A stretch of DNA of 64,000 bases from Taklimakanibacter albus (GTDB taxonomy: Bacteria; Pseudomonadota; Alphaproteobacteria; Rhizobiales; Aestuariivirgaceae): contig NZ_JAENHL010000008.1 of the NCBI RefSeq assembly GCF_016595235.1, forward strand, positions 1,386,624 to 1,450,623, written 5' to 3'. The translations under genes were made by a program, and so were the position numbers. The first letter of the stretch is position 1. Each line of letters begins with the position of its first letter. The notes under the pieces are model-generated. The model ran no database searches. It saw only the letters and a program-made list of their open reading frames with translations, and was not told where the DNA came from. Positions 1 through 8,128 of the stretch are shown piece after piece.

Positions 1-343
1 CGATGCCCGATGAGAGGAACAGGCCCTCGATACAGTTGCGCCGGTAGAGATCGAGCGTCAGCTGCACCACCTCGGCGACGGAGAGCCTCGCGCGCTCGAC
101 ATTGCTGGAGCGGCGGCTCACGCAATAGGCGCAGTCATAGCGGCAAAAATTGGTGAGCAGGATCTTGAGCAAGGAAACGCAGCGGCCATCAGGCGTATAG
201 GCATGGCAAATGCCGGCACCAGTCGTCGACCCGATGCCGCCGTCGCGGGCATTGCGCTTGGCGCCGCCCGATGAGGCGCAGGACGCATCATATTTCGCGG
301 CATCGGCGAGGATTTCGAGCTTACGCAGCAGGGACAACGGCAT
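1..343 (-). CDS. Putative DNA modification/repair radical SAM protein (5' part, runs off window)
   Basis: The 114 visible residues are the N-terminus of a radical SAM protein of the 'putative DNA modification/repair' family (TIGR03916 type), usually about 400 aa. The [4Fe-4S]/SAM cysteines are visible as CxxxCxxC in the stretch NFCRYDCAYC, followed by the family-typical RRNCIEGLFLSSG. The start is ATG at 343, giving MPLSLLRKLEILADAAKYD. In related bacteria this family is paired with a uracil-DNA-glycosylase-like gene, which would lie outside the window. A LexA-type box lies 14-28 bases upstream of the start, so SOS control is likely. The C-terminal part is missing only because the window ends. 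Confidence 0.88.
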   Translation of the reverse strand, partial: MPLSLLRKLEILADAAKYDASCASSGGAKRNARDGGIGSTTGAGICHAYTPDGRCVSLLKILLTNFCRYDCAYCVSRRSSNVERARLSVAEVVQLTLDLYRRNCIEGLFLSSGI

Positions 344-356
344 TGCGTCAGTCTAT

Positions 357-371
357 GTTCTCTTTTTGTTC
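357..371. promoter_or_regulatory. Putative LexA (SOS) box GTTC-N7-GTTC
   Basis: The sequence GTTC-TCTTTTT-GTTC reads GAAC-N7-GAAC on the minus strand. It matches the direct-repeat LexA operator described for alphaproteobacteria. It ends 14 bases before the ATG of the radical SAM gene, a position where a bound repressor would block transcription. The match to both half-sites is exact; no binding is demonstrated. Confidence 0.7.
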
Positions 372-418
372 TTTTCAAGACTTATTGGATGAGCAACCGT
401 AATTCGCCCGCGGCATCG

Positions 419-895
419 TCAGCCGAGCGTCACTTCACCCGCTTTGTCGCGATACTCCTGTTTCGGATCGAAGCCGAGCAGCATCTTGATGCCGGCCATC
501 AGGCTCGATGCATCGATCCAGACCTCGGCGCGTTCCGCGTCGAAACGCAGAAGCGCCAGCTTGGGATCATCCTTCCCTTCGAACCAGGCCGCGACGAACG
601 GGTTCCACAACCGCTCGATGACTTTGGGATCGGTATCTTCACGCAGGGAACCATGCAATGTGGCGAAGAGATCATGCGATTTGGAGGCGAAAGTGGCCAG
701 TGCCTCGTGATCCTCGGCCAGCCGGTGCATGATCTCGGTGTCTTTGGCGGTGAAGAACCAGATCGGGCCGCCCTCGCTCTCGATCTGCGCCGTCATCGGA
801 CGGGCGCTGTCCTCGCCCGCGAGCCCCAGCATGACCGTCCTGTCCGACTTGAGCGCGCGCCAAAGTTTTTCCCTGAGTTCCCGTTCCTTCGCCAT
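419..895 (-). CDS. Pyridoxamine 5'-phosphate oxidase family / general stress protein 26-like
   Basis: This 158-aa protein has the flavin-binding split-barrel layout of the PNPOx-like 'general stress protein' family. An N-terminal strand region (RTVMLGLAGEDSARPMTAQIE) is followed by GGPIWFFTAKDTEIMHRL and a C-terminal AEVWIDASSLMAGIKMLLG segment. Such proteins bind FMN or F420-like cofactors and their substrates are usually unknown. The start is ATG at 895 and the length is normal for the family. It stands alone between the SOS-type radical SAM gene and the metNIQ-like transporter, with no visible functional link to either. Confidence 0.8.
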   Translation of the reverse strand: MAKERELREKLWRALKSDRTVMLGLAGEDSARPMTAQIESEGGPIWFFTAKDTEIMHRLAEDHEALATFASKSHDLFATLHGSLREDTDPKVIERLWNPFVAAWFEGKDDPKLALLRFDAERAEVWIDASSLMAGIKMLLGFDPKQEYRDKAGEVTLG

Positions 896-957
896 GTTCG
901 ACCTCGCAGACTGAAGAGTGTGTAAGGTCTAACCCTTGGCGCGCGGACAGGTTCCTG

Positions 958-1611
958 TTACCGGTGATCGAAATACCGCGCGACCCGGTCACCGATTGCC
1001 TGAATGAGAGAAACCAGGGCGATCAGCACGACGATGACGGCGATCATCACTTCGGTCTGAAAGCGCTGATAGCCATAACGGATGGCGAGATCGCCGAGGC
1101 CGCCGGCACCCACCGCCCCCGCCATCGCGGACGCACCGATCAGCAGGACGAGCGTCACCGTGAAGCCGGAAACGAGGCTCGGCAGGGCTTCGGGCACGAG
1201 GACCTCGCGCACGATGGTCCAGCGGCTGCCGCCCATCGCCTTGACCGCATCGATCAGGCCGCGATCGACCTCGCGCAGCGCCACCTCGGCGACGCGCCCG
1301 AAATAGGGAATGGCCGAGATCGCGAGCGGGACGATGGCGGCGGCGGTGCCGATCGACGTGCCGACGATCAGCCGCGTCAAGGGAATCAAGGCGACGAGCA
1401 GGATGATGAAGGGGAGCGAGCGCACCGCATTGACGACCGAGCCCAATATCTTGTTGACCCAAAGGTTCTCCCAGATGCCGCCAGCGGCGGTGCCGACGAG
1501 CACGAGGCCCAGCGGCAGACCCAGCACGAAGCTGATGGCGCCCGCGACGAAAGTCATCGTGAGCGTCTGTCCGAGCGAGACGAGGAGTGCCTGATAAGGA
1601 AGATCGATCAT
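958..1611 (-). CDS. metI: Methionine-type ABC transporter permease
   Basis: This 217-aa inner-membrane permease has about five hydrophobic segments and the EAA-type cytoplasmic loop (ALREVDRGLIDAVKAMGGS) that contacts the ATPase. It begins MIDLPYQALLVSLGQTL. I chose ATG 1611 because a GGAG lies 10 bases upstream and because it leaves 7 bases after the metN stop; a longer open frame reaching 1722 would overlap metN and lacks MetI homology. Family members import D/L-methionine. The neighbouring desulfonation-type genes suggest the cargo may be another organosulfur compound, which is inference. Confidence 0.85.
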   Translation of the reverse strand: MIDLPYQALLVSLGQTLTMTFVAGAISFVLGLPLGLVLVGTAAGGIWENLWVNKILGSVVNAVRSLPFIILLVALIPLTRLIVGTSIGTAAAIVPLAISAIPYFGRVAEVALREVDRGLIDAVKAMGGSRWTIVREVLVPEALPSLVSGFTVTLVLLIGASAMAGAVGAGGLGDLAIRYGYQRFQTEVMIAVIVVLIALVSLIQAIGDRVARYFDHR

Positions 1612-1618
1612 TTCAGTC

Positions 1619-2386
1619 TTACTCCAGGCCAAGCTGCGCCGCGGCGAGCAAACGTCTGGTGAGGTCGGCCTCAGGCGCCGCGAAGACGCGCTCGGTCGGC
1701 CCCTGCTCGATGATGCGGCCATGATCCAGCACGATCACCCGGTCGGTGACGGCGCGGATCACACTCATCTCATGGGTGATGAGCAGGATGGTCAAACCAA
1801 GCCTGCGGTTGATATCCTTGAGAAGGCTTAAGATCGCGGTGGTGGTTTCGGGATCGAGCGCCGAGGTGGCCTCATCGGAGAGGAGCAGCGCCGGTGACGC
1901 GGCAAGGGCGCGGGCAATGCCGACCCGCTGCTTCTGCCCGCCCGACAATTGCGCCGGATAGGCATCCGCCTTGGCATCGAGTCCGACCAGCCGCAGCAGG
2001 TCTTCGACGCGGGCTTTCCGCTCAGCGCGGCTCCTGCCGGCGATCTTCAGCGGCAAGGCGACATTATCCGCGACCGTCTTGGCCGAGAGCAGATTGAAAT
2101 GCTGGAAGATCATGCCGATGCGCCGGCGCACTTTCTGCAGCTCGCTTTCATCAAGCGGCACGATGTCCCGCAACACGTCGTCACTGTCGAGCACTTCGAT
2201 CGAGCCCGTATCCGGCTTCTCCAGCCCGTTGATGCAACGGATCAGCGTCGACTTGCCGGCGCCGCTGCGGCCGATGACACCCAGGATCTCGCCGCGCCGC
2301 ACATCCAGCGAGATATCCTCGATCGCCGCATAGGCGCCGAACTTCTTGGTCACGCCGGACAAGCGCAGCATGGTTGGATTGTTCAT
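1619..2386 (-). CDS. metN: Methionine-type ABC transporter ATP-binding protein lacking the NIL domain
   Basis: This is a 255-aa ABC ATPase. The Walker A motif is GRSGAGKST (about residue 38), the signature is LSGGQKQRV, the Walker B is [12 protein letters not shown] and the switch His sits in LITHEMSV. Classical MetN is about 343 aa and ends in a NIL (ferredoxin-like) domain that binds methionine and inhibits transport. This protein stops at GLE soon after the nucleotide-binding domain, so that feedback domain is absent. It forms an operon with metI (7 bases downstream) and the substrate-binding gene upstream. Confidence 0.88.
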   Translation of the reverse strand: MNNPTMLRLSGVTKKFGAYAAIEDISLDVRRGEILGVIGRSGAGKSTLIRCINGLEKPDTGSIEVLDSDDVLRDIVPLDESELQKVRRRIGMIFQHFNLLSAKTVADNVALPLKIAGRSRAERKARVEDLLRLVGLDAKADAYPAQLSGGQKQRVGIARALAASPALLLSDEATSALDPETTTAILSLLKDINRRLGLTILLITHEMSVIRAVTDRVIVLDHGRIIEQGPTERVFAAPEADLTRRLLAAAQLGLE

Positions 2387-2459
2387 GATATCGGTATCCG
2401 GAAAACAATCATGCGCCCATTCGGGCGCATGATCGAGAGCAATTCGATTAATGAAGGTT

Positions 2460-3263
2460 TCACCAGGCCGGCAAGGCCGTACCCTTATAAACCTTCGCCA
2501 AGGTCTCCTTCACCGTGTCATTCTGATAGGCGGCAACGAGCGTCTTCACCCAGTCTTCGTTCTCGCGGCCCTGCTTGACGGCGATGAAGTTACGATAGGG
2601 ATTGTCGTCGACCGCTTCCGTCGCGACGCGGTCCGCGGGCGTCAGATTGGACTTGATGGCCCAGTCGGTGTTGACGACCGCGGCGTCGAGATCATCGATC
2701 GAGCGGCCGACGATGCCGGCATCGAGCTCCTGGATCTCGAGCTGCTTGGGATTCTCGACGATATCCACCGGCGTCGCCAGGATCCCCGCTTCCGGCTTCA
2801 GCTTGATGAGGCCTTGCGCCTCCAGAAGGCGGAGTGCCCGGCCTTCATTGCTCGGATCGTTCGGCACGCCGACGACTGCCTTGTCGGGCAGCTCGGCCAG
2901 GGATTTGTGCTTCTTCGAATAGAGGCCTATCGGCCACACGGCAGTGTAACCCACCGGCGCAATGTGATAGCCGCGCGTCTTGATCTGGTTGTCGAGATAG
3001 GGCTTGTGCTGGAAAGCATTGGCATCGAGCTCGTTGTTCTCCAAAGCCTCGTTGGGCTGAGTATAGTCGTTGAAGACGACGAGCTCGATGGTCAGTCCCT
3101 TCTTCGCCGCTTCCTGCGACACGACGGCCCAGACATCCTCGTCCTCGGCGCTCATGATGCCGACGCGAATTGACTGATCGGCGATGGCGCGATCGACGAG
3201 AGTGAGAGAGGAAATGGCCAGCGCAGCCGCCAGCAGCGCACGGCGGGAAAAATGAAGAGACAC
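2460..3263 (-). CDS. metQ: Methionine-type ABC transporter substrate-binding protein (NlpA/MetQ family)
   Basis: This is a 267-aa periplasmic binding protein of the NlpA lipoprotein family, identified by [49 protein letters not shown] and [11 protein letters not shown] chose GTG 3263 because AGGAG lies 8 bases upstream and translation then begins with a signal peptide ([19 protein letters not shown], cut near AIA). An ATG reading from 3353 would add 30 residues that do not look like a signal sequence. No lipobox Cys is obvious, so the protein may be periplasmic rather than a lipoprotein. It is the first gene of the metQ-metN-metI operon. Confidence 0.87.
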   Translation of the reverse strand: MSLHFSRRALLAAALAISSLTLVDRAIADQSIRVGIMSAEDEDVWAVVSQEAAKKGLTIELVVFNDYTQPNEALENNELDANAFQHKPYLDNQIKTRGYHIAPVGYTAVWPIGLYSKKHKSLAELPDKAVVGVPNDPSNEGRALRLLEAQGLIKLKPEAGILATPVDIVENPKQLEIQELDAGIVGRSIDDLDAAVVNTDWAIKSNLTPADRVATEAVDDNPYRNFIAVKQGRENEDWVKTLVAAYQNDTVKETLAKVYKGTALPAW

Positions 3264-3354
3264 GACAGTAACTCCTGAGATTGGTCCTGATGACCAGCGA
3301 AGGTTGAGATATGTGGGGAGCACTAGCGGCTGAGGAAAGAGCTGCCGACCCATT

Positions 3355-3379
3355 TTTTCTTACGCATTACGTAAGAAAA
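3355..3379. promoter_or_regulatory. Perfect 10-bp inverted repeat in the metQ / flavoprotein divergent region
   Basis: TTTTCTTACG and CGTAAGAAAA form perfect arms around a 5-base CATTA spacer. The repeat lies in the 212-base gap between metQ (minus) and the acyl-CoA-dehydrogenase-like gene (plus). It sits between two diverging promoters and has no T-run suited to termination, so an operator for a shared regulator is the most likely role. No regulator gene is adjacent. Confidence 0.55.
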
Positions 3380-3475
3380 TCTCACCCGCCTGCCCTGGTC
3401 CGACCATCCGCCGCTGAAGATTTTCTCACATCGTAGATTAGAATTCCGAAGCCCGGCGCGGGTCGCCCGCATGTC

Positions 3476-4681
3476 ATGATCCCGGCCATGCTGCTGCCGT
3501 TCGAATCCAGACGAGTCAATGACCGCCCGCATCAGAGCGCGCTCGATGCGATCCGCGCGCGCGTCGAGGGCATTCTCCCACAACTCGCCGCGAGCGCGGC
3601 CGAGCATGACAGGACCGGCGAGCCTCCCGCCGCCAATCTCGCGCGGATCGCCGATGCGGGCCTCCTGCGTCTCGTCATTCCCCGCCTTGCCGGCGGCTAT
3701 GGCTATGGTCTCAGTGCTGCGAGCGATGTCATCGGCCGCATCGCCGAGGCGGAGCCCGCGTCGGCTTTGATCCTCGCCATGCATTATCTGCAACATGGCA
3801 CGATCGGTACGCGTGGCTTCTCCGGCCAGATCATCGAGCGGATCCGCAAGGACGCCATCATGGGGCTGTCGCTCATCAATGCGCTGCGGGTGGAGCCCGA
3901 GCTCGGCACACCGATGCGCGGCGGCATTCCCGCCACGGTGCTCAAACCCGCCGAAAATGGCTGGCGGCTTTCCGGCCACAAGATATTTTCGACCGGCATT
4001 CCTCTCCTGAGCTGGCTTGCCGTATGGGCGGCGACGGATGAACCACAGCCGCGCATCGGCACCGCGCTCGTGCGTGCCGCGTCACCGGGCATCCGTATCG
4101 TCGAGACTTGGCGGCATCACGGCATGCGCGCCACCGCCAGCCACGACGTGATCTTCCAGGACGTGTTCATTCCGGCGGAAAATGTCGGCGAGCTGCGGCC
4201 GGCCCATGAGCTTCCGGCGCGCGATTCCCAGCAGGCCATATGGAGCAGCCTGCTGATCGCGGCCGTCTATGACGGCATCGCCCGCTCGGCGCAGAGCTGG
4301 TTCCTGGATTTCCTGCGCGAGCGCGTGCCGGCCAATCTCGGCAAGCCGCTCGCGACGCTGCCGCGTTTTCAGGAGATCGCCGGCGAGATCGCAACGCTGC
4401 TCGCCATCAATAGCCGCCTCATCCGCACCGCCGCCGCCGAAGCCGACGCCGGCGAGATACCCGATCCGCAGGAGGCCGGCGCGATCAAAGTGACCGTCAC
4501 CGGCAATGCCATCAGCGCGGTCGAGGCGGCGCTCAAGGCGACCGGCAATCCCGGTCTCAGCCTGAACAACCCGCTCGAGCGCCACTATCGCGATGTGCTC
4601 TGCGGCCGCGTGCACTCGCCGCAAGAGGATTCGGTGCGGATCGCCGCCGGCCGCGGCGCGCTCCAGGATGCGAGATCATGA
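3476..4681 (+). CDS. Acyl-CoA dehydrogenase-like flavoprotein (SfnB/DszC-type monooxygenase)
   Basis: This 401-aa protein has the acyl-CoA dehydrogenase fold. The N-terminal helical domain includes AEHDRTGEPPAANLARIADAG, the middle domain has GWRLSGHKIFSTG, and a C-terminal helical bundle follows. The line of family members nearest in layout (SfnB, DszC) uses reduced FMN and O2 to attack organosulfur compounds rather than acyl-CoA. The neighbours support this: a metQNI-like transporter diverges upstream and an SsuD-like monooxygenase overlaps its stop by 4 bases (ATGA). Translation starts at 3476 or at the in-frame ATG at 3488. The substrate is not predictable from sequence. Confidence 0.8.
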   Translation: MIPAMLLPFESRRVNDRPHQSALDAIRARVEGILPQLAASAAEHDRTGEPPAANLARIADAGLLRLVIPRLAGGYGYGLSAASDVIGRIAEAEPASALILAMHYLQHGTIGTRGFSGQIIERIRKDAIMGLSLINALRVEPELGTPMRGGIPATVLKPAENGWRLSGHKIFSTGIPLLSWLAVWAATDEPQPRIGTALVRAASPGIRIVETWRHHGMRATASHDVIFQDVFIPAENVGELRPAHELPARDSQQAIWSSLLIAAVYDGIARSAQSWFLDFLRERVPANLGKPLATLPRFQEIAGEIATLLAINSRLIRTAAAEADAGEIPDPQEAGAIKVTVTGNAISAVEAALKATGNPGLSLNNPLERHYRDVLCGRVHSPQEDSVRIAAGRGALQDARS

Positions 4682-5754
4682 GTATCGAGTTCATCGGGCT
4701 TGTCGAAATGCGCGAGGCCTCGGAAACCATCGTTGCACGCGGCGGCGCCATCGATGTCGATTTCATCGAGACCTCGGCCAAGGCGCATGAGGCGAGCGGC
4801 TTCGACCGTGTGCTCGTCGCCTATCATGCGACGATACCGGACAGCCTGCTGGTTTCCCAGCATATCGCGGCCGTCACCCGCAGGCTCAAGCTGATGGTGG
4901 CGCACCGGCCCGGCTTCACGGCGCCCTCGGTCACGGCGCGCCAGTTCGCCACGCTCGATCATCTCACTCATGGCCGTGCCGGCATCCATATCATCACCGG
5001 CGGCGATGATGCGGAACAGCGCCAGGATGGCGACTTCCTCGGCAAGGAGGAACGCTACGCGCGCACCGATGAATATCTGGAGGTCATCAAACGGGTGTGG
5101 ACCGCGGAGCACCCCTTCGATCACAACGGCCGCTTCTATCGCAGCGAGCGGACATTCAGCACCATCAAGCCGGTGCAGCGGCCGCATCTGCCGGTCTATT
5201 TCGGCGGCGCCTCCGACGCCGCGATCAAGGTTGCGGCCCGGCATGCCGACATTTATGCGCTGTGGGGTGAATCGCTCGAGCAGGTGAAGGAGCTGACGGC
5301 GCGCGTGCGCGCCGAAGCGGCAGCGCTCGGCCGCAGCATCCGCTTCAGCATCTCATTCCGGCCCATTCTCGCCGACACGGAAGAAAAGGCATGGGCACGC
5401 GCCGACGATACGCTGGCCCGTGCCCGCGCCGTCATCGAACGCTCAGGCTTCAAGCGGGAGAGCGGGCCCGTCAATGAAGGCTCGCTCAGACTGCTCAAGG
5501 CTGCTGCCCAAGGCTCGCGTCTCGACAAGCGCGTATGGACCGACATGGCCGCTCTGACCGGGGCCAAAGGCAATTCGATCGCGCTGGTGGGAACGCCGGC
5601 GCAGGTCGCCGAAGCGCTCATCGACTATTACGATCTCGGCATCACGACCTTCCTCATTCGTGGCTTCGATCCCCTCGATGACGCCATCGATTATGGCCGC
5701 GAGCTCATACCCTTGACGCGCCGGCTGATCGCCGAGCGGCGCAAAGATGGCTAG
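4678..5754 (+). CDS. SsuD-like LLM-class FMN-dependent alkanesulfonate monooxygenase
   Basis: This 358-aa protein matches the bacterial-luciferase TIM-barrel family in the same order as SsuD. Landmarks are AHRPGFTAPSVTARQFATLD, HGRAGIHIITGGDD, ERYARTDEYLEVIKRVW and PVYFGGASDAAIKVAARHAD. SsuD uses FMNH2 and O2 to release sulfite from alkanesulfonates. Its start overlaps the stop of the upstream flavoprotein by 4 bases, so the two are co-translated. No dedicated flavin reductase is present in the window. The exact sulfonate is unknown. Confidence 0.85.
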   Translation: MSIEFIGLVEMREASETIVARGGAIDVDFIETSAKAHEASGFDRVLVAYHATIPDSLLVSQHIAAVTRRLKLMVAHRPGFTAPSVTARQFATLDHLTHGRAGIHIITGGDDAEQRQDGDFLGKEERYARTDEYLEVIKRVWTAEHPFDHNGRFYRSERTFSTIKPVQRPHLPVYFGGASDAAIKVAARHADIYALWGESLEQVKELTARVRAEAAALGRSIRFSISFRPILADTEEKAWARADDTLARARAVIERSGFKRESGPVNEGSLRLLKAAAQGSRLDKRVWTDMAALTGAKGNSIALVGTPAQVAEALIDYYDLGITTFLIRGFDPLDDAIDYGRELIPLTRRLIAERRKDG

Positions 5755-5873
5755 ACCAGAAACGGCAGAAGCACCGTCACGGCGAGGCCCAGCACGAAGG
5801 TTGCCGCGAAGATGATGAGCAGGCCGAGCGGTGGTCCATCAGTCGGCTCGTGCTGATAATCCTGCGGTGTCAT
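5751..5873 (-). CDS. Small 40-aa single-span membrane protein
   Basis: A 40-codon frame on the minus strand reads MTPQDYQHEPTDGPPLG and then about 23 hydrophobic residues ending LLPFLV. This is the layout of a small single-pass inner-membrane protein with a charged N-terminus. An AAGAAGG lies about 10 bases upstream of the ATG. The stop overlaps the last codon of the SsuD-like gene on the other strand. Its function is unknown. It could also be a chance frame, but the clean hydrophobic segment and the ribosome site favour a gene. Confidence 0.42.
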   Translation of the reverse strand: MTPQDYQHEPTDGPPLGLLIIFAATFVLGLAVTVLLPFLV

Positions 5874-5930
5874 CGGCCTGCGCCCTTCTTTTGCCCGACC
5901 CACAGGCTCGCGCAATTCGATGCCGGCGGA

Positions 5931-5966
5931 CAGAACAAAAAACTAAAGGCAGATCTGACTTTATCT
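5931..5966 (+). repeat. 36-bp direct repeat, left copy
   Basis: This 36-base element begins CAGAACAAAAAACTAAAGGC and ends TTTATCT. It recurs in the same orientation at 13849-13884 with three mismatches. The left copy overlaps the last two codons of fcl. Together the copies bracket the fucose/peptide island. The element is not a hairpin. It may be an insertion footprint or a dispersed genomic repeat. Confidence 0.75.
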
Positions 5967-6917
5967 CTCGCGGTTTTGCAGATACCACGCATAGGTTGCC
6001 TGCAGAGCAGCCTCGAAAGGCCTTCGCGCCTTCCACCCCATCGCGGCGAGCCGGGAAGTGTCCATGAGCTTGCGCGGCGCGCCGTCCGGCTTCGTCGTGT
6101 CATAGACGATGCGGCCGGTGAAGCCGGTGAGGCGGGCGATCGCCTGCGCCAGCTCGGCGATGCTCATATCCTCGCCCGTGCCGATATTGATATGAGACTG
6201 CCTGGGCTGCGTATTCGCCCTGTAGGTCTCCTGCGGCAGATCCATGACGAACAAGGAAGCCTCGGCCATGTCATCGACATAGAGGAATTCGCGCCGCGGC
6301 GTGCCGCTGCCCCAGACCACGATTTCCGGGGCGCCGGCGCGGGCCGCCTCGTGAAACCGGCGGAGAAGTGCGGGCAGCACATGGGAATTCTCGGGATGGA
6401 AATTGTCACCGGGGCCGAAGACATTGGTCGGCATCACCGAACGATAATCGACGCCATATTGCCGGTTGTAGCTCTCGCACATTTTTATGCCGGCGATCTT
6501 GGCGACGGCATAAGGCTCGTTTGTGGCTTCGAGCTCTCCGGTCAGGAGAGCGTCCTCGCGCATCGGCTGTGGCGCGGCGCGCGGATAGATGCAGGACGAG
6601 CCGAGAAACAACAATCGCCTGACGCCGGCGGCATAGGCCTGATGGATCACATTGCTCTGGATCATCAGGTTCTGATAGATGAATTCGGCGGGATAGGTGG
6701 CATTGGCATATATGCCGCCGACCTTGGCGGCGGCGAGGATCACGACGTCAGGACGCTCGCTTTCCATGAAAGCACGCACCGCGGCCTGGTCAGTGAGATC
6801 GAGCTCGGCGTGGCTGCGGCTTACGGACTCGATGTCCGCGCGCGCAACCAGCCGGCGCAAGATGGCCGATCCCACCATGCCTTCATGCCCGGCGAGATAG
6901 AGTTTCGTGGCGCGCAT
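5961..6917 (-). CDS. fcl: GDP-L-fucose synthase
   Basis: This is a 318-aa extended short-chain dehydrogenase. The NADP-binding motif GHEGMVG is at residues 10-16. The catalytic set is Ser107/Ser108 in GSSCIYP, Tyr136 in PYAVAK and Lys140. It epimerises and reduces GDP-4-keto-6-deoxymannose to GDP-L-fucose, the second step after Gmd. Its ATG follows the gmd stop codon directly with no gap. The final codons lie inside the 36-bp repeat. With gmd, the manC-like gene and a GT10 gene nearby, the fucose donor pathway is complete. Confidence 0.93.
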   Translation of the reverse strand: MRATKLYLAGHEGMVGSAILRRLVARADIESVSRSHAELDLTDQAAVRAFMESERPDVVILAAAKVGGIYANATYPAEFIYQNLMIQSNVIHQAYAAGVRRLLFLGSSCIYPRAAPQPMREDALLTGELEATNEPYAVAKIAGIKMCESYNRQYGVDYRSVMPTNVFGPGDNFHPENSHVLPALLRRFHEAARAGAPEIVVWGSGTPRREFLYVDDMAEASLFVMDLPQETYRANTQPRQSHINIGTGEDMSIAELAQAIARLTGFTGRIVYDTTKPDGAPRKLMDTSRLAAMGWKARRPFEAALQATYAWYLQNRER

Positions 6918-8072
6918 TCAGCTATCCGCCGCCAAGCCGTGGTCTCTCAGGAAGGCATCGCGCCGGGCGACTTTCAGATCTTCCGCCACCATTTCGGCGC
7001 AGGTCTCCCGGGCGGTGATTTCGGCGCGCCAGCCGAGTTTTTCCCGCGCCTTGGACGGATCGCCAAGCAAGTCCTCGACCTCCGCGGGGCGGAAATAGCG
7101 CGGATCAATGCGGATGATGACATCACCCGGCTTGATCCCCGGCGCCAGATCCGACGTGACGGCGTCCACGACCCCGCGCTCCTCGACTCCACTGCCCTCG
7201 AAACGCAGCACGACGCCCAGTTCCCCAGCTGTCCAGAGAATGAAGTCACGCACGGAGAATTGCTCACCCGTGGCGATCACATAGTCTTCCGGCTCATCCT
7301 GCTGAAGCATCAGCCATTGCATGCGCACATAATCCCTGGCGTGTCCCCAGTCGCGCTTGGCATCGAGATTGCCCAGATGGAGACAGGGCTCGAGCCCTTG
7401 CGCAATTCTCGTCATCCCCCTGGTGATCTTGCGCGTCACGAAGGTCTCGCCGCGGCGCGGACTCTCATGGTTGAAGAGGATGCCGTTGCAAGCAAAGAGA
7501 CCATAGGCCTCGCGATAATTGACCGTGATCCAATAGGCATAGAGCTTGGCCACCGCATAGGGGCTGCGCGGGTGGAACGGTGTCGCCTCGTTTTGCGGCG
7601 TCTCCTGCGCGAGCCCGTAGAGCTCGGATGTCGAGGCCTGATAGAAGCGCGTCTTCGTCTCCAGCTTCAGGAAACGGATCGCCTCGAGCAGACGCAACGT
7701 GCCCAAGGCATCGATATCGGCCGTGTATTCGGGCATCTCGAAGCTCACCGCCACATGACTTTGGGCGCCGAGATTGTAAACTTCGTCGGGTCTGATTTCG
7801 GCGAGGAGGCGCGTCAGATTGGAGCTGTCGCCGAGATCGCCATAGTGAAGCATCAGCCTTGGATCGGGGACATGCGGGTCCTGATAGAGGTGGTCGATCC
7901 GCTGTGTGTTGATCGACGAGGCGCGGCGCTTGATCCCATGCACCTCATAGCCCTTCCCGAGCAGGAATTCGGCCAGATAGGATCCGTCCTGGCCGGTGAT
8001 GCCGGTAATGAGAGCGCGCCTGGCCCCTGATGTCATCTTTCGAGACATAATCGAGATCGCCATGGACCGCAA
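6918..8072 (-). CDS. gmd: GDP-mannose 4,6-dehydratase
   Basis: This protein (up to 384 aa) has the family N-terminus [20 protein letters not shown], the catalytic STSELYG segment and the [10 protein letters not shown] active-site Tyr/Lys. It converts GDP-mannose to GDP-4-keto-6-deoxymannose. The start is uncertain. The TTG at 8072 has GGAGG 10 bases upstream, ATG codons lie at 8063 and 8048, and ATG 8036 gives the family-typical length but has a poor ribosome site. The stop abuts the fcl start, so the two are translationally coupled. It diverges from the manC-like gene across 56 bases. Confidence 0.93.
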   Translation of the reverse strand: MRSMAISIMSRKMTSGARRALITGITGQDGSYLAEFLLGKGYEVHGIKRRASSINTQRIDHLYQDPHVPDPRLMLHYGDLGDSSNLTRLLAEIRPDEVYNLGAQSHVAVSFEMPEYTADIDALGTLRLLEAIRFLKLETKTRFYQASTSELYGLAQETPQNEATPFHPRSPYAVAKLYAYWITVNYREAYGLFACNGILFNHESPRRGETFVTRKITRGMTRIAQGLEPCLHLGNLDAKRDWGHARDYVRMQWLMLQQDEPEDYVIATGEQFSVRDFILWTAGELGVVLRFEGSGVEERGVVDAVTSDLAPGIKPGDVIIRIDPRYFRPAEVEDLLGDPSKAREKLGWRAEITARETCAEMVAEDLKVARRDAFLRDHGLAADS

Positions 8073-8128
8073 GAAAGCTCAGCCTCCCGGCAATTGACGA
8101 CAAAGACAAACACCTCCATGCTTTTGCC

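Noticed and set aside
5931-5966. 36-bp repeat as a LexA site because it contains GAAC followed by an A-run
   Set aside because: There is no second GAAC at the required 7-base spacing in either copy.
5850-8030. 726-aa plus-strand open frame across fcl and gmd
   Set aside because: It is the complement of two clear sugar-nucleotide enzymes, and its translation has no recognisable domain.
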